DNA from: JAJRZX01 sp964407495
GTDB lineage: Bacteria > Desulfobacterota > GWC2-55-46 > JADFVP01
DNA: 64,000 bases
Assembly (NCBI GenBank): GCA_964407495.1
Contig: CAYOVP010000002.1
Coordinates: 11,213 to 75,212 of the forward strand
Direction of reading: 5' to 3'
How positions within the stretch are numbered: position 1 is the stretch's first letter; each line of letters starts with the position of its first letter. The notes beneath the pieces were generated by a model. That model was given only the letters and a program-made list of their open reading frames with translations, was not told the origin of the DNA and did not search any database. The position numbers and the translations under genes were made by a program. Below, piece by piece: positions 1 to 8,614 of the stretch.

Positions 1-359
1 TCCCTCTCCATGAAGAGGCGTATGCCAAGGCCCGAATCAAGGCCCTTCACTGCCTCGGAGACCTTCCTGAACCTCTCCGAGAACCTCTCCTGAAACCGGA
101 CCGATACGGGCGTGACGGCCCTGCCCGCACCCTGCCCAGCAGTATCCCCTGCCCTCGACAAACTTCCGCCCCTGTTTCTGAAGGCAGTTGTGATGGATCC
201 GCTGATAGACCTGTACTTTGCCTCGTTTACAGAGGAGACGGCGTACATGGTAGTAAAGAAGGCGAAGAGGAGTGTAATGAAGTCTGCATAGGAGACGAGC
301 CATCTCTCGTGCCCAGCGCCTGCCTTCTCTTCTTTTCTCCGCCTCTTCGACCTTTGCAT
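1..359 (-). CDS. motB: MotB/MotD-family stator B subunit, N-terminal part
   Basis: Peptidoglycan-anchoring stator subunit of the flagellar motor, cut by the left window edge so that only about 119 residues are visible. The ATG at 359 shares one base with the motA stop (TAATG). A basic N-terminus is followed by the single membrane helix around WLVSYADFITLLFAFF. Asp26 in the YADF motif is the expected ion-binding residue. The wording of this helix and the following AVSSVNEAKYR resembles Pseudomonas MotD rather than E. coli MotB. The OmpA-like domain should lie beyond the window. It follows cheA-cheB-motA, the order of cheA-cheB-motC-motD in Pseudomonas, which supports a MotC/MotD-type stator (inference). 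Confidence 0.9.
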   Translation of the reverse strand, partial: MQRSKRRRKEEKAGAGHERWLVSYADFITLLFAFFTTMYAVSSVNEAKYRSISGSITTAFRNRGGSLSRAGDTAGQGAGRAVTPVSVRFQERFSERFRKVSEAVKGLDSGLGIRLFMER

Positions 360-1135
360 TACATGCCGCCTCCAAGCCCTCTTGAGGTCTCGGGCCTGTT
401 GAGAAAACCTTCGAGACGTTCTGCAAGATACCTCGGGTTCTCTCCCTCGGAGAGCCCGAGGAGGCCCTCTATCATGAGTTCCTTGAGCATGGTCTCCTCG
501 CGCACCCTTTTCTTTATCTTGCCTGCAATGGGAAGCCAGAGGAGGTTGGCCGAACCAACGCCGTATACTGTGGCTACAAAGGCCACTGCTATGCCGGCGC
601 CCAGTTTCTCGGGCTCTGCAAGGCTCTCCATAACGTGAATGAGGCCGAGGACTGCACCGAGAATGCCTATGGTAGGTGCATACCCGCCTGCGCTCTCGAA
701 AAAATACGCCGAGTTCTCGGCGTATTCCTCTGAGTACCTGAGTTCTGTCTCCAATACGTCCCTGATGCGCTCTGGCTCTGTACCGTCCACCACCAGTTGC
801 AGGCCCTTCCTGAAAAAGGGCGACTCGACCTCTCTCAAGGCCGGCTCGATGGCCAGGAGCCCGTTGGTCTTTGCATGTGCCGCCAGGCCGCTTATGTAGT
901 CTATAACGGAGGCCGGGTCTGTGCCACCGCCGAGAAAGACCTTTCTCGTGTCCTTTATGGCCTGTGTAAAGGTATGTAAGGGGTGTGTAACGAAGACTGC
1001 TCCCATGGTGCCGCCGAAGACGATGATGGCTGCAGTGGGCTGTAGGAGCGAATGCACAGAACCCCCTTCGAGGACCTGCCCGCCGAGGAGCGCGGCCACG
1101 CCTATCAGTATGCCGGTTATTGTAAGTATGTCCAT
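359..1135 (-). CDS. motA: MotA/MotC-family stator A subunit
   Basis: Inner-membrane stator subunit that forms the ion channel with MotB and pushes on FliG. The 258-residue protein begins with a typical MotA first helix (MDILTITGILIGVAALLGG). It has the P-G-x-L/I-G-A-V pattern in helix 3 (YAPTIGILGAVLGLIHVM) and helix 4 with IAVAFVATVYGVG. An upstream TTG at 1165 would add 10 residues. I prefer the ATG at 1135, preceded by AAGGGGAAG, because family members start there. It lies 39 bases after cheB and overlaps motB by one base. A second, unrelated-looking pair sits at 37.5 kb, so the cell has two stator types. Confidence 0.93.
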   Translation of the reverse strand: MDILTITGILIGVAALLGGQVLEGGSVHSLLQPTAAIIVFGGTMGAVFVTHPLHTFTQAIKDTRKVFLGGGTDPASVIDYISGLAAHAKTNGLLAIEPALREVESPFFRKGLQLVVDGTEPERIRDVLETELRYSEEYAENSAYFFESAGGYAPTIGILGAVLGLIHVMESLAEPEKLGAGIAVAFVATVYGVGSANLLWLPIAGKIKKRVREETMLKELMIEGLLGLSEGENPRYLAERLEGFLNRPETSRGLGGGM

Positions 1136-1174
1136 GCCAGCAATCTTCCCCTTGCCCGATGCCAAGGCAACGGA

Positions 1175-2236
1175 TCATACCATGTTCACTATCTCTGCGG
1201 CTATCTTCTCAAGGGGCACGACCTTGTCGGCCATGCCGTCGTCGATGACCGCCCTTGGCATGCCGTACACGGTGCAGGTTTCTTCAGACTGCACGAGGGT
1301 CTTACCGCCCTTTTTCTTTATCTCCCGCATCCCGAGCCTGCCGTCATCGCCCATGCCCGTAAGGATGACGCCAAGGGCCCTGCCATTGAAGGCCTCGGCA
1401 ACTGAAGAGACGGCCACGTTCACCGATGGCCTGTACAGTGCATCTGGCGGTTCGTTGTCCACCACCACATGCACCTCGGCGGCGCCCCTTCGCCTGTACC
1501 TCGTCTGCAGGCCGCCGGGGCATACAAGGACCCTGCCCGGGGCCACTACGTCGCCGTCCCGGGCCTCTCTTACATGCATTGAACAGATGCCGTCGAGCCT
1601 CTGGGCAAAGGCCGTGGTAAACTGCCCCGGCATATGCACTACTACGAGAACAGATATCTTGAGCCCGGGGGGGAGGCCGGAGAGTACCTTCTGGACGGCA
1701 ACGGGCCCACCTGTGGAGGCGCCTATCACCACGGTGCGTATATTCTGTGTGGTAAAACTCCTGGGCGCGCGCTTTACCCGGGGAGCAGAACCGGCAGGGG
1801 CGGGCGAGGGACAAGGGGCCCTGCGCCTCGAGACGGGCTTTCTTGCAAAGGTCCGTATCTTTGTCACAAGGTCCTTCTCTATCTTCATCACGTCGAGGGC
1901 CGAGTTGTCTATGTTCTTGGAGATATAATCAAGAGCCCCCTTTTCAAGGGCCTCCAGTGTGGCCTTGGCGCCGTCAATGGTGATGGAACTCACCATGAGA
2001 ACAGGTGTTGGGGCCTCCTGCATTATCCGCTCCGTGGCCTCTATGCCGTCCATACGCGGCATCTCTATGTCCATGGTTATGATGTCTGGTCTCAGATCAA
2101 GGGCCTTCTCAACCCCCTCGATACCATCCCGTGCAGTGCCCACTATCTCGATGTCTTCATAATTCTTGAGCATCCTCTTTATGATGCTTCTCATGAATGA
2201 CGAATCATCGACAACAAGGAGTCGTATTTTTTTCAT
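1175..2236 (-). CDS. cheB: Chemotaxis response regulator / protein-glutamate methylesterase CheB
   Basis: Removes methyl groups from chemoreceptor glutamates (and deamidates glutamines) when phosphorylated by CheA, giving adaptation. The receiver domain (about residues 3-120) has the acidic pair D10-D11, phospho-acceptor D56 and a Lys in YISK. A Pro/Arg-rich linker (about 132-160) leads to the esterase domain. The catalytic triad is visible as S174 in GASTGGP, H201 in VVHMPG and D298 in GMGDDG. At 353 residues it has normal length. It is placed between cheA and the motA/motB pair in the same direction. Confidence 0.97.
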   Translation of the reverse strand: MKKIRLLVVDDSSFMRSIIKRMLKNYEDIEIVGTARDGIEGVEKALDLRPDIITMDIEMPRMDGIEATERIMQEAPTPVLMVSSITIDGAKATLEALEKGALDYISKNIDNSALDVMKIEKDLVTKIRTFARKPVSRRRAPCPSPAPAGSAPRVKRAPRSFTTQNIRTVVIGASTGGPVAVQKVLSGLPPGLKISVLVVVHMPGQFTTAFAQRLDGICSMHVREARDGDVVAPGRVLVCPGGLQTRYRRRGAAEVHVVVDNEPPDALYRPSVNVAVSSVAEAFNGRALGVILTGMGDDGRLGMREIKKKGGKTLVQSEETCTVYGMPRAVIDDGMADKVVPLEKIAAEIVNMV

Positions 2237-2304
2237 TTACCCGTCTCTCCGCAATTGGTCGGTGAGGTTCGGTACGCTTTATTCCAAGGTCCAGCGCCAC
2301 GAGT

Positions 2305-4122
2305 TCAGGAGGCCATGGCATGGCGGTTCTCACCTGCAAGGAGGGCCGAGGCCGCATCCAGTATGAGGACCACCTTGCCGTCGCCAGTGATACTCGCACC
2401 TGCCACACCCTGCGTACCCTTCAGGAACTCGCCCATTGACTTCATCACGATTTCCTCCTGGCCATGGAGTTCGTCCACGAGGAGACCTATGCGTCTCTCG
2501 CCAATACCTATGATGACTATATAGGTATACTCGCTTCTCTCCTCTTCGCGAGGGCCGCGGCCCCGAACGAGGTTCTCGAGCCTTGCCACAGGAAGTACCC
2601 TCTCCCTGATACGAATCATGTCCCTGCCCTCGATGGTCCTGACCTCGTCGCGCCTGATGCGTATGTTCTCCACTATGTTGGCAAGGGGTATGCCGTATAT
2701 CTCCTTCCCCGACCTCACTATGAGTATCTGTATTATGGCCAGGGTGAGGGGGAGACGAAGGAGTATCCTGGTGCCCTTGCCTGGCGTGGAGTCTATGTTT
2801 ATCATGCCGTTGATATTGGAGATGCCTGTCTTGACTACGTCCATGCCCACGCCCCGGCCCGAGATATCGCTGACGGTCTTTGCAGTAGAGAAGCCTGGCC
2901 TGAAGATGAGGTCAAAGACATCCTTGCGTTCGAGCCGCGCCGCCTCTTCTGCAGTGATGATGCCCTTTTTTACAGCCGTCTCTCTTATCTTCTCAGGGTC
3001 TATGCCCTTGCCGTCGTCCTCCACGCAGACGACTATGTTCTGGCCTTCCTGCATGGCAGAGAGGGAGATGGTCCCGACGCGCGGCTTTCCTGCGGCCTCT
3101 CGCTCGTCAGGGGGCTCGATGCCGTGGTCGGCAGAGTTCCTTATGAGGTGAATGAGCGGGTCGCCTATCTCCTCTATCACGGTCTTGTCGAGTTCCGTCT
3201 CCTCGCCCGAGAGACGAAGGTCTATCTCCTTTGCACTGTTTCTGGCAAGGTCTCTCACCATGCGTGGAAACTTGTTGAAGACCTTTGCTATGGGTTGCAT
3301 CCTCATCTTCATTACAGCAAGTTGAAGGTCTGATGTAACGAGATCGAGTTGTCCTATTGCCTCTTCGGTATGAGATACTATCTCCTCGCTTGCGCCGCAG
3401 TCTGCCAACTGGGTGCCAAGGCGCATGAGGCGGTTCCTGGAAAGGACCAGTTCGCCTACGAGGTTGAGGACATCGTCGAGTTTGGAGATATCCACGCGGA
3501 TGTTGTGCTCGCGCTCCCTGTGCAAGACCCTGGAGGCGGCCCCGCCCGGCTTCTTCACCTCAGATGCCTGCCCTGGGCCTTCCGGGCCGTCCTTCTCGCT
3601 CTTGATCCGACTCCCCAGAGATGCAACCTCTTCTACTCCCTCTCCCGGCGTGGGCCCCGGTGACCTGCTCCCGGCATCTGTACCACTTTCTTCGCGGCCT
3701 TCGCCAGGGGGCTTTTCCGGACCTCCAGGAGAATCTTCTTCCAGAATGGACCGTATGAACTCAACGGAAGGAGATATGCCCTCTTCACGAGTCGACTTTA
3801 TGTTACAGAGCATCTCCTTTATTATGTCCATGGCCTTCAGGACTGCGTCCATGATCTCGGGCCTAAGGTCGAGTTCGCCCTTTCGGAGTTTATTGAGTAC
3901 GTCTTCCGTTAGATGGGCTACCTCCACGAGGCGCTGAAACCCTAGAAAACCAGAGGCGCCCTTTATGGTGTGGGCACAACGGAATATTTCATTCAGGAGG
4001 TCCTTGTTGCCAGGGTCTTTCTCCAAGGCGACGAACATCTGGTCCAGGGATTCGAGCGATTCCTCAGACTCCACTACAAACTCGTCGATTATCTCATCCA
4101 TCTCGTTGGAGGGCATGTCCAT
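2305..4122 (-). CDS. cheA: Chemotaxis histidine kinase CheA
   Basis: Cytoplasmic kinase that phosphorylates CheY and CheB in response to receptors. The Hpt domain comes first, with H51 in the CAHTIKGASG motif. A Gly/Pro/Glu-rich linker of about 80 residues follows where other CheAs carry a CheY-binding P2 domain; no P2 fold is evident. Then come the dimerisation domain (starting near NIRVDISKLDDVLNLVGE), the ATPase domain with N box LIRNSADHGIEPP, G1 DDGKGID and G2 GRGVGMDVV, and a C-terminal CheW-like domain. The start has AAAGGACAGG upstream. No cheW is present in the window, so the adaptor must be encoded elsewhere. Confidence 0.97.
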   Translation of the reverse strand: MDMPSNEMDEIIDEFVVESEESLESLDQMFVALEKDPGNKDLLNEIFRCAHTIKGASGFLGFQRLVEVAHLTEDVLNKLRKGELDLRPEIMDAVLKAMDIIKEMLCNIKSTREEGISPSVEFIRSILEEDSPGGPEKPPGEGREESGTDAGSRSPGPTPGEGVEEVASLGSRIKSEKDGPEGPGQASEVKKPGGAASRVLHREREHNIRVDISKLDDVLNLVGELVLSRNRLMRLGTQLADCGASEEIVSHTEEAIGQLDLVTSDLQLAVMKMRMQPIAKVFNKFPRMVRDLARNSAKEIDLRLSGEETELDKTVIEEIGDPLIHLIRNSADHGIEPPDEREAAGKPRVGTISLSAMQEGQNIVVCVEDDGKGIDPEKIRETAVKKGIITAEEAARLERKDVFDLIFRPGFSTAKTVSDISGRGVGMDVVKTGISNINGMINIDSTPGKGTRILLRLPLTLAIIQILIVRSGKEIYGIPLANIVENIRIRRDEVRTIEGRDMIRIRERVLPVARLENLVRGRGPREEERSEYTYIVIIGIGERRIGLLVDELHGQEEIVMKSMGEFLKGTQGVAGASITGDGKVVLILDAASALLAGENRHAMAS

Positions 4123-4161
4123 AATTCCTGTCCTTTCAGTGGACTGGCGTACTGCCGGTCA

Positions 4162-4545
4162 TCATGATTTGGAGAAAATGGCGTCTATCTTTTCCTTCAG
4201 CACAGCGGCGGTAAAGGGCTTAACCACGTAGTTGTTTACCTTCGCCTGCACGGCAGAGACCACCTTGTCTTTCTCGGCCTCGGCTGTGACCATGAGTATG
4301 GGCAGGTCCTTTATGCCCTCGGTCTGCCGTATGGCCTTGAGGAGTTCTATGCCAGGCATGTTGGGCATATTCCAGTCTGTTATTACGAAGTCGAACCCGC
4401 CGCCCCTGAGTTTCTCCAGTGCCACTGCCCCGTCCTCGGCCTCCTCCACGTTTGAGTAGCCCAGTTCCTTCAGTAGGTTCCTTATAATCTTCCTCATGGT
4501 AGCGAAGTCGTCCACTACGAGTATCTTCATCTTCGCGTCTGCCAT
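4162..4545 (-). CDS. cheY: Chemotaxis response regulator CheY
   Basis: Single-domain receiver of 127 residues, the expected signal from CheA to the flagellar switch (FliM). It shows VVDDF, the acceptor Asp in VITDWNMPNM, Thr in MVTAEAEKD and Lys in VVKPF, all of which match classical CheY closely. I chose the ATG at 4545 because AAAGGAGACTGTAAG lies just upstream; an in-frame ATG at 4590 would add a nonconserved tail. It is the gene nearest cheA and the better candidate of the two CheYs for motor control. Confidence 0.95.
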   Translation of the reverse strand: MADAKMKILVVDDFATMRKIIRNLLKELGYSNVEEAEDGAVALEKLRGGGFDFVITDWNMPNMPGIELLKAIRQTEGIKDLPILMVTAEAEKDKVVSAVQAKVNNYVVKPFTAAVLKEKIDAIFSKS

Positions 4546-4611
4546 CTTACAGTCTCCTTTGCTGGTTGTCTCAAGGCATGCTCTGCCCACAGCCCTGAAA
4601 GACCATGCGCT

Positions 4612-4974
4612 TCAGTGAATGAGTTTCTCTATCTCCTCTATGAGTTTCTCCGGTTTGACAGGTTTTACGAGGTAGGTGCTTATCCCGGCTTCCTCTCCTT
4701 TTTTCCTGTCCTCCTCGCCAGCCTCTGTTGTGAGCATTATTATGGGTATGTGTCTGTAGGCATCTATCTGGCGCACCTTTCTGGAGAACTCGAGCCCGTC
4801 CATGAGGGGCATGTTGAGGTCTGTAACTATGAGATCAACGTCTGTCGAGCAGAGTTTCTCCAGTCCCTCCACACCATTGCAGGCGTTCTGCGTCCTGTAC
4901 CCCCTGCCCTTAATCATGAAAGAGATGAGTTTTCTCGTTACATTACAATCGTCCACTACAAGTATCTGTTCCAT
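4612..4974 (-). CDS. Second CheY-like single-domain response regulator
   Basis: A 120-residue stand-alone receiver with all canonical residues: VVDDCN, acceptor Asp in IVTDLNMPLMDG, Thr in IMLTTEAGEED, Lys in YLVKPVKP. The start at 4974 is chosen for the GAGGGGGTGGCG ribosome-binding site; an ATG at 5004 would overlap cheR. It lies between cheR and cheY, so it is co-expressed with the chemotaxis genes. It could be a phosphate sink, which would help explain the absence of cheZ here, or a second output regulator. The sequence alone does not decide. Confidence 0.9.
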   Translation of the reverse strand: MEQILVVDDCNVTRKLISFMIKGRGYRTQNACNGVEGLEKLCSTDVDLIVTDLNMPLMDGLEFSRKVRQIDAYRHIPIIMLTTEAGEEDRKKGEEAGISTYLVKPVKPEKLIEEIEKLIH

Positions 4975-4984
4975 CGCCACCCCC

Positions 4985-5842
4985 TCATGACCTTTTATAG
5001 ACAAGCGAACGGCCTACCTTCACTGGCGTAAAGAGCCTCGTAAGGTTGTGAAGAGACTCGGAGAACCCGAGGAGCAGGTATCCGCCCGGCTTGAGAGTAT
5101 CGTAGATATGGGTAAAGACGGTCCTCTTGGAGGCATCATCGAAGTATATGAGGACATTCCTACAGAAGACGGCGTCCACTCCCTTTACATAGGCCACTCC
5201 GGCCCTGTCCAGGAGGTTAATCTTCTTGAAGGTTACGAGGTCTTTCACCTTCTTGACCACTGAATACGTATCACCTGTTCGGAAGAAGTACTTTGACTTT
5301 ATCTCTTCAGGCGTATTGCGAAGCGAGTACCCGTCGTAGACGCCTCGCCTGGCAGACTGAAGCACGCCATCGCTTATGTCCGAGCCTATTATCCTTATGC
5401 GCCAGCCCTTCAGGTGAAGCCCCTTCTCGAGTAGCATCATGGCCAGCGTGTAGGGCTCCTCACCAGTGGACGAGGCCGAACTCCAGATGCGAAGTTCCTT
5501 GAGGACTTCCTTCTCCTTGGCCTTGAGTATCTGCGGCACCACGTCGTTGACAAAGCCGTTCAGTTGGGGCCTGTCTCTGAAGAAACTCGTCTCATTGGTG
5601 ACGATACAGCCTATGAGGCGCGATATCTCCTCTTCTCTTCTACCGTCGTAGATGAGGTAGTAGTAATAGTCGTCGTAACTCTTGAGGTTAAGGGCCTTGA
5701 GCCTCCCTGAGAGCCTCGTCTCGATGAGGTACCTCTTGGTATCGGCAAAGTATATGCCGCACCTCTTGTATATGAGGTCGCGAAGGAGATGAAATGTCTC
5801 CATGGAGACCGTTGGCCGTGTTCTCGCACTCCTGGTCAGCAT
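4985..5842 (-). CDS. cheR: Chemotaxis protein methyltransferase CheR
   Basis: Transfers methyl groups from S-adenosylmethionine to glutamates of chemoreceptors. The N-terminal helical CheR domain contains TNETSFFRD, a family signature. The SAM-binding core contains IWSSASSTGEEPYT and a CRNVLIYFD motif, also signature sequences. The C-terminus GYLLLGFSESL is typical. At 285 residues it is of usual length and has no TPR extension. It overlaps the preceding HEAT-repeat gene by 7 bases, which suggests translational coupling, and lies 10 bases from the second cheY. Confidence 0.97.
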   Translation of the reverse strand: MLTRSARTRPTVSMETFHLLRDLIYKRCGIYFADTKRYLIETRLSGRLKALNLKSYDDYYYYLIYDGRREEEISRLIGCIVTNETSFFRDRPQLNGFVNDVVPQILKAKEKEVLKELRIWSSASSTGEEPYTLAMMLLEKGLHLKGWRIRIIGSDISDGVLQSARRGVYDGYSLRNTPEEIKSKYFFRTGDTYSVVKKVKDLVTFKKINLLDRAGVAYVKGVDAVFCRNVLIYFDDASKRTVFTHIYDTLKPGGYLLLGFSESLHNLTRLFTPVKVGRSLVYKRS

Positions 5843-7758
5843 CCTATCTCCTCTATGGCCCTCTCTATAACAGAGCGTAGTGATGGGTCGGAGTTCTCGT
5901 ACAGGTCCCTGAGGAGCGGAAGGGCCCTCTCGGAAGCCAGCCTCGCAAGGGCCCCTGCCGCCGCGGCCTTTACGGGCGGGTCGTCTTCCACGAGGGCCTG
6001 CAAGAGGCTCTCCTCTGCCTCGTAGTCGCCTGTCTCGCCAAGGAGCATTGCGGCGTGGTGGCGCACCCAGAGGTCGTCATCGGCGAGTCGCTCTCTTACG
6101 GCCTGGCAGAGGGTCTGGGAAGATACAGGACCGAGGGTCTCGAGTATGGCCTTGCTTATCTCGCTGTCTCCGAGCCCAAGGCCCCTGGCAAGGGGCTCCT
6201 CGGCCCCCTCTGCACCGAGCATGGCAAGGGCCACGTAGGCAGACTTTCTCACGCCTTTTTCACTGTCATCAACTGCCCTGAGGAGCGGCTCGACAGATTC
6301 TTCCCCACCCATGGCACCAAGCCCCCTGCATGCGAGTTCCCTCAACTCTGGCCGTGCGCTCCGCAGGAGTTTGACGAACCCGTCCCTCACATCGGGCGTG
6401 CCGAGCCCTGCAAGGGCATCGCCTATGCCCTCCCTCACATCAGGGTACTTCTCGCGCACCAGCATGGAGAAGAGGTCTTCGACAACAGCCCCTCCGCTGA
6501 GGTCCGCAAGCGTCATCGCGGCCATCTTCCTCACATGTCCGTCTGGAGAGTAAAGGGCCTTTCTGAGCATGGCCTCGGAGTCGGGCGAGCCTATCTCCCC
6601 CACTGCCCTCAGGATGGCCCGTGCGTCTTCCTTGGCGGCTGTATCGAGGGCGCTTTCGAGGGCAGGCAGGGCCTCTGCGGCCCTGAGCCTTCCGGCAACT
6701 TCTATGAGCACAGCGCTGACCGTGCCGGGACCACCGATGTGGCCGAGGACCTCGTCAGGCAGTGGCCTGCCCTCCAGTAGGTCCACGAGGACGGATGTCA
6801 CAAACTCCGCTGTCTCCTCGTCGAGTTCGGTCCTCGTCTCGAGGAACTCAAATATGGGCCCCAAGCCCCTCGTCTCCTTGAGGAGAGAGAACCCTCTGAA
6901 GGCCGTCTTTTGCGTATCGAGGTCATCGCTCTGCGCGGCCCTTTCGAAGACCCTGCAGAGCATGTCCCTGAGGTGGATAAAACTCTCCACCTCCCATGGT
7001 GCGCCCCTGGACTTTTCGATAAGTTCCACCACAGAGAGAGGCGGTATCTCCGAGGGGTCGTCTATGGAGGCATCGATGGTCATGAGTATCTCGTAGGCAT
7101 TGGCCGTGGTGGCCATGCGCGAGAGAGCGTCGAGGGCCGCCTCGCGGAGCACGCCCTCTTCCTTTCGGAGTATATCCAGGAGGGGTTCGAGGTATCTTGT
7201 ATCCGAGAGAAAACCCAGTGCCTCTACTGCCGAGAACCTCACCCATGGCTCAGGGTCCTTGAGCGCCGTCATGATATGATCTGCAGCGCCCTCTGGCCTG
7301 GCCCGGCCCATGTACAGGGCCACAGCGCCACGCACATTGGGGTTGGGATGCGTAAGAAGCCCTGCCACTTCTCCGGCCGGGGCAGGGTCCTCTATGCCTG
7401 CGAGTATATCCACGGCGAACTTGACCACGTCATCGTCCGGGTCGTGGAGCATGGCCGAGACAGGACCAGTGGCAACTGTTCCGGCACGCGTGAGTATCTC
7501 TATGGCCCTGTTCCTCAGGCCTGCGTCCGAGGACCTGAGCAGGGGCACCACGGCGCGCACCACGTCCGTGCCTCCTGTCTCCATGAGGGCGTTCATGGCC
7601 GCCTCTGCCACACCTGGGTCAGTGTCTGAAAGGGCCTCTACGAGGTGCGGCACGAACTCGCCGGCCTCCCGGAGTCCGCCTATGTCCTCGCAGGCCAGGC
7701 GCCTCGCCCCGGCGTCACTGCTCCTTAGGGCCTCGAGGATACTCGCAGTATTAGGCAT
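5836..7758 (-). CDS. HEAT-repeat protein of unknown role in the fliA-cheR interval
   Basis: A 640-residue protein made almost wholly of HEAT/PBS-lyase-type helical repeats of about 30-36 residues, with recurring patterns such as DPGVAEAAMNAL, DPEPWVRFSAVEALG and DDLWVRHHAAMLLGE. There is no signal peptide or membrane helix, so it is probably a cytoplasmic scaffold that binds another protein. The start at 7758 is set by GGAGGTGGTAAT; an upstream in-frame start at 7779 lacks this. It sits between fliA and cheR and overlaps cheR, so a chemotaxis or flagellar partner is likely (inference). HEAT repeats are also found in lyases of bilin metabolism, but nothing here points that way. Confidence 0.85.
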   Translation of the reverse strand: MPNTASILEALRSSDAGARRLACEDIGGLREAGEFVPHLVEALSDTDPGVAEAAMNALMETGGTDVVRAVVPLLRSSDAGLRNRAIEILTRAGTVATGPVSAMLHDPDDDVVKFAVDILAGIEDPAPAGEVAGLLTHPNPNVRGAVALYMGRARPEGAADHIMTALKDPEPWVRFSAVEALGFLSDTRYLEPLLDILRKEEGVLREAALDALSRMATTANAYEILMTIDASIDDPSEIPPLSVVELIEKSRGAPWEVESFIHLRDMLCRVFERAAQSDDLDTQKTAFRGFSLLKETRGLGPIFEFLETRTELDEETAEFVTSVLVDLLEGRPLPDEVLGHIGGPGTVSAVLIEVAGRLRAAEALPALESALDTAAKEDARAILRAVGEIGSPDSEAMLRKALYSPDGHVRKMAAMTLADLSGGAVVEDLFSMLVREKYPDVREGIGDALAGLGTPDVRDGFVKLLRSARPELRELACRGLGAMGGEESVEPLLRAVDDSEKGVRKSAYVALAMLGAEGAEEPLARGLGLGDSEISKAILETLGPVSSQTLCQAVRERLADDDLWVRHHAAMLLGETGDYEAEESLLQALVEDDPPVKAAAAGALARLASERALPLLRDLYENSDPSLRSVIERAIEEIGC

Positions 7759-7795
7759 ATTACCACCTCCCTCGGGCATGCCTTTGCAGGCACGC

Positions 7796-8584
7796 TCAGA
7801 TAAGTTTGATGTCCTCCTGGACCTGGCGCGTCATACGGGCCTTTAGCCTGTGCATGGCCTGGCTGTGGAGTTGACAGACCCTGGACTCCGTGATATCGAG
7901 CACCCTGCCTATCTCCTTCATCGTTAATTCGTCGAAATAATAAAGAGATACTATGAGTCTCTCCTTGTATGGAAGCGAGTCTATGAGCGAGGCCATGGTC
8001 CTCTTGAGTTCGCTGAAACGCGCAGTTGCCATGGGGTCGTCTACATTGGGGTCTTCTATGCACTCGAGGATATCCATCTTGTGGTCACTCTCGGATACGA
8101 GGTCCTCTATGCTGACCACGCTACAGGCGCTCACCTTGCCAAGGAGGGTCCTCAGGTCTTCTACGCTTATGCCGAGAAACCCTGCTACGTCTTTTTCCTC
8201 GGCAGGCCCGCCGGTGCGTCTCTCTATCTCGCTGAAGGCGCGCTTTATCATATTGGACTTTTCGCGCATGGAGCGTGTCATCCAGTCCATGCCCCGGAGT
8301 TCGTCCATTATTGCCCCACGTATCCTTATCGACGCATAGGTCTTAAACTTTATACCCCTCGTTGCATCGAACTTGTCTATGGCCTCGATGAGCCCGATGG
8401 AGCCGGCGCTCATGAGGTCGTTTACATCTATGTGAGGCGGCAGGTGCACTGCTATATGGTGTGCTATTATCTTTACGAGGCGCACATGTTCGAGCATGAG
8501 TGCGTCTCTCTCCTCATCACTCATGCCCCTGGTCTTCTTCTTCTCCGCCTTCTTCTTACTGCTCACTGGACTCAAGACCCCCAT
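7796..8584 (-). CDS. fliA: Flagellar sigma factor FliA (sigma28)
   Basis: RNA polymerase sigma factor for late flagellar genes. The 262-residue protein has regions 2 (VNDLMSAGSIGLIEAIDKFD, ASIRIRGAIMDELR), 3 and 4 (LPYKERLIVSLYYFDEL, EIGRVLDITESRVCQLHSQ), as in FliA/WhiG factors. The ribosome-binding site is AAGGAGGCCTTC before ATG. Candidate target promoters are visible in this window upstream of fliC and of the second motA. No flgM anti-sigma gene is seen here. It lies downstream of flhG, as in many polar flagellates. Confidence 0.97.
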   Translation of the reverse strand: MGVLSPVSSKKKAEKKKTRGMSDEERDALMLEHVRLVKIIAHHIAVHLPPHIDVNDLMSAGSIGLIEAIDKFDATRGIKFKTYASIRIRGAIMDELRGMDWMTRSMREKSNMIKRAFSEIERRTGGPAEEKDVAGFLGISVEDLRTLLGKVSACSVVSIEDLVSESDHKMDILECIEDPNVDDPMATARFSELKRTMASLIDSLPYKERLIVSLYYFDELTMKEIGRVLDITESRVCQLHSQAMHRLKARMTRQVQEDIKLI

Positions 8585-8614
8585 GAAGGCCTCCTTCCTC
8601 TGCAGGTCCTGCCC

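Noticed and set aside
37..426. An open frame of 129 codons on the minus strand at the left edge
   Set aside because: It overlaps motA and the real motB frame. The frame starting at 359 gives a clear MotB helix with YADF, whereas this one gives an Arg-rich sequence of no family.
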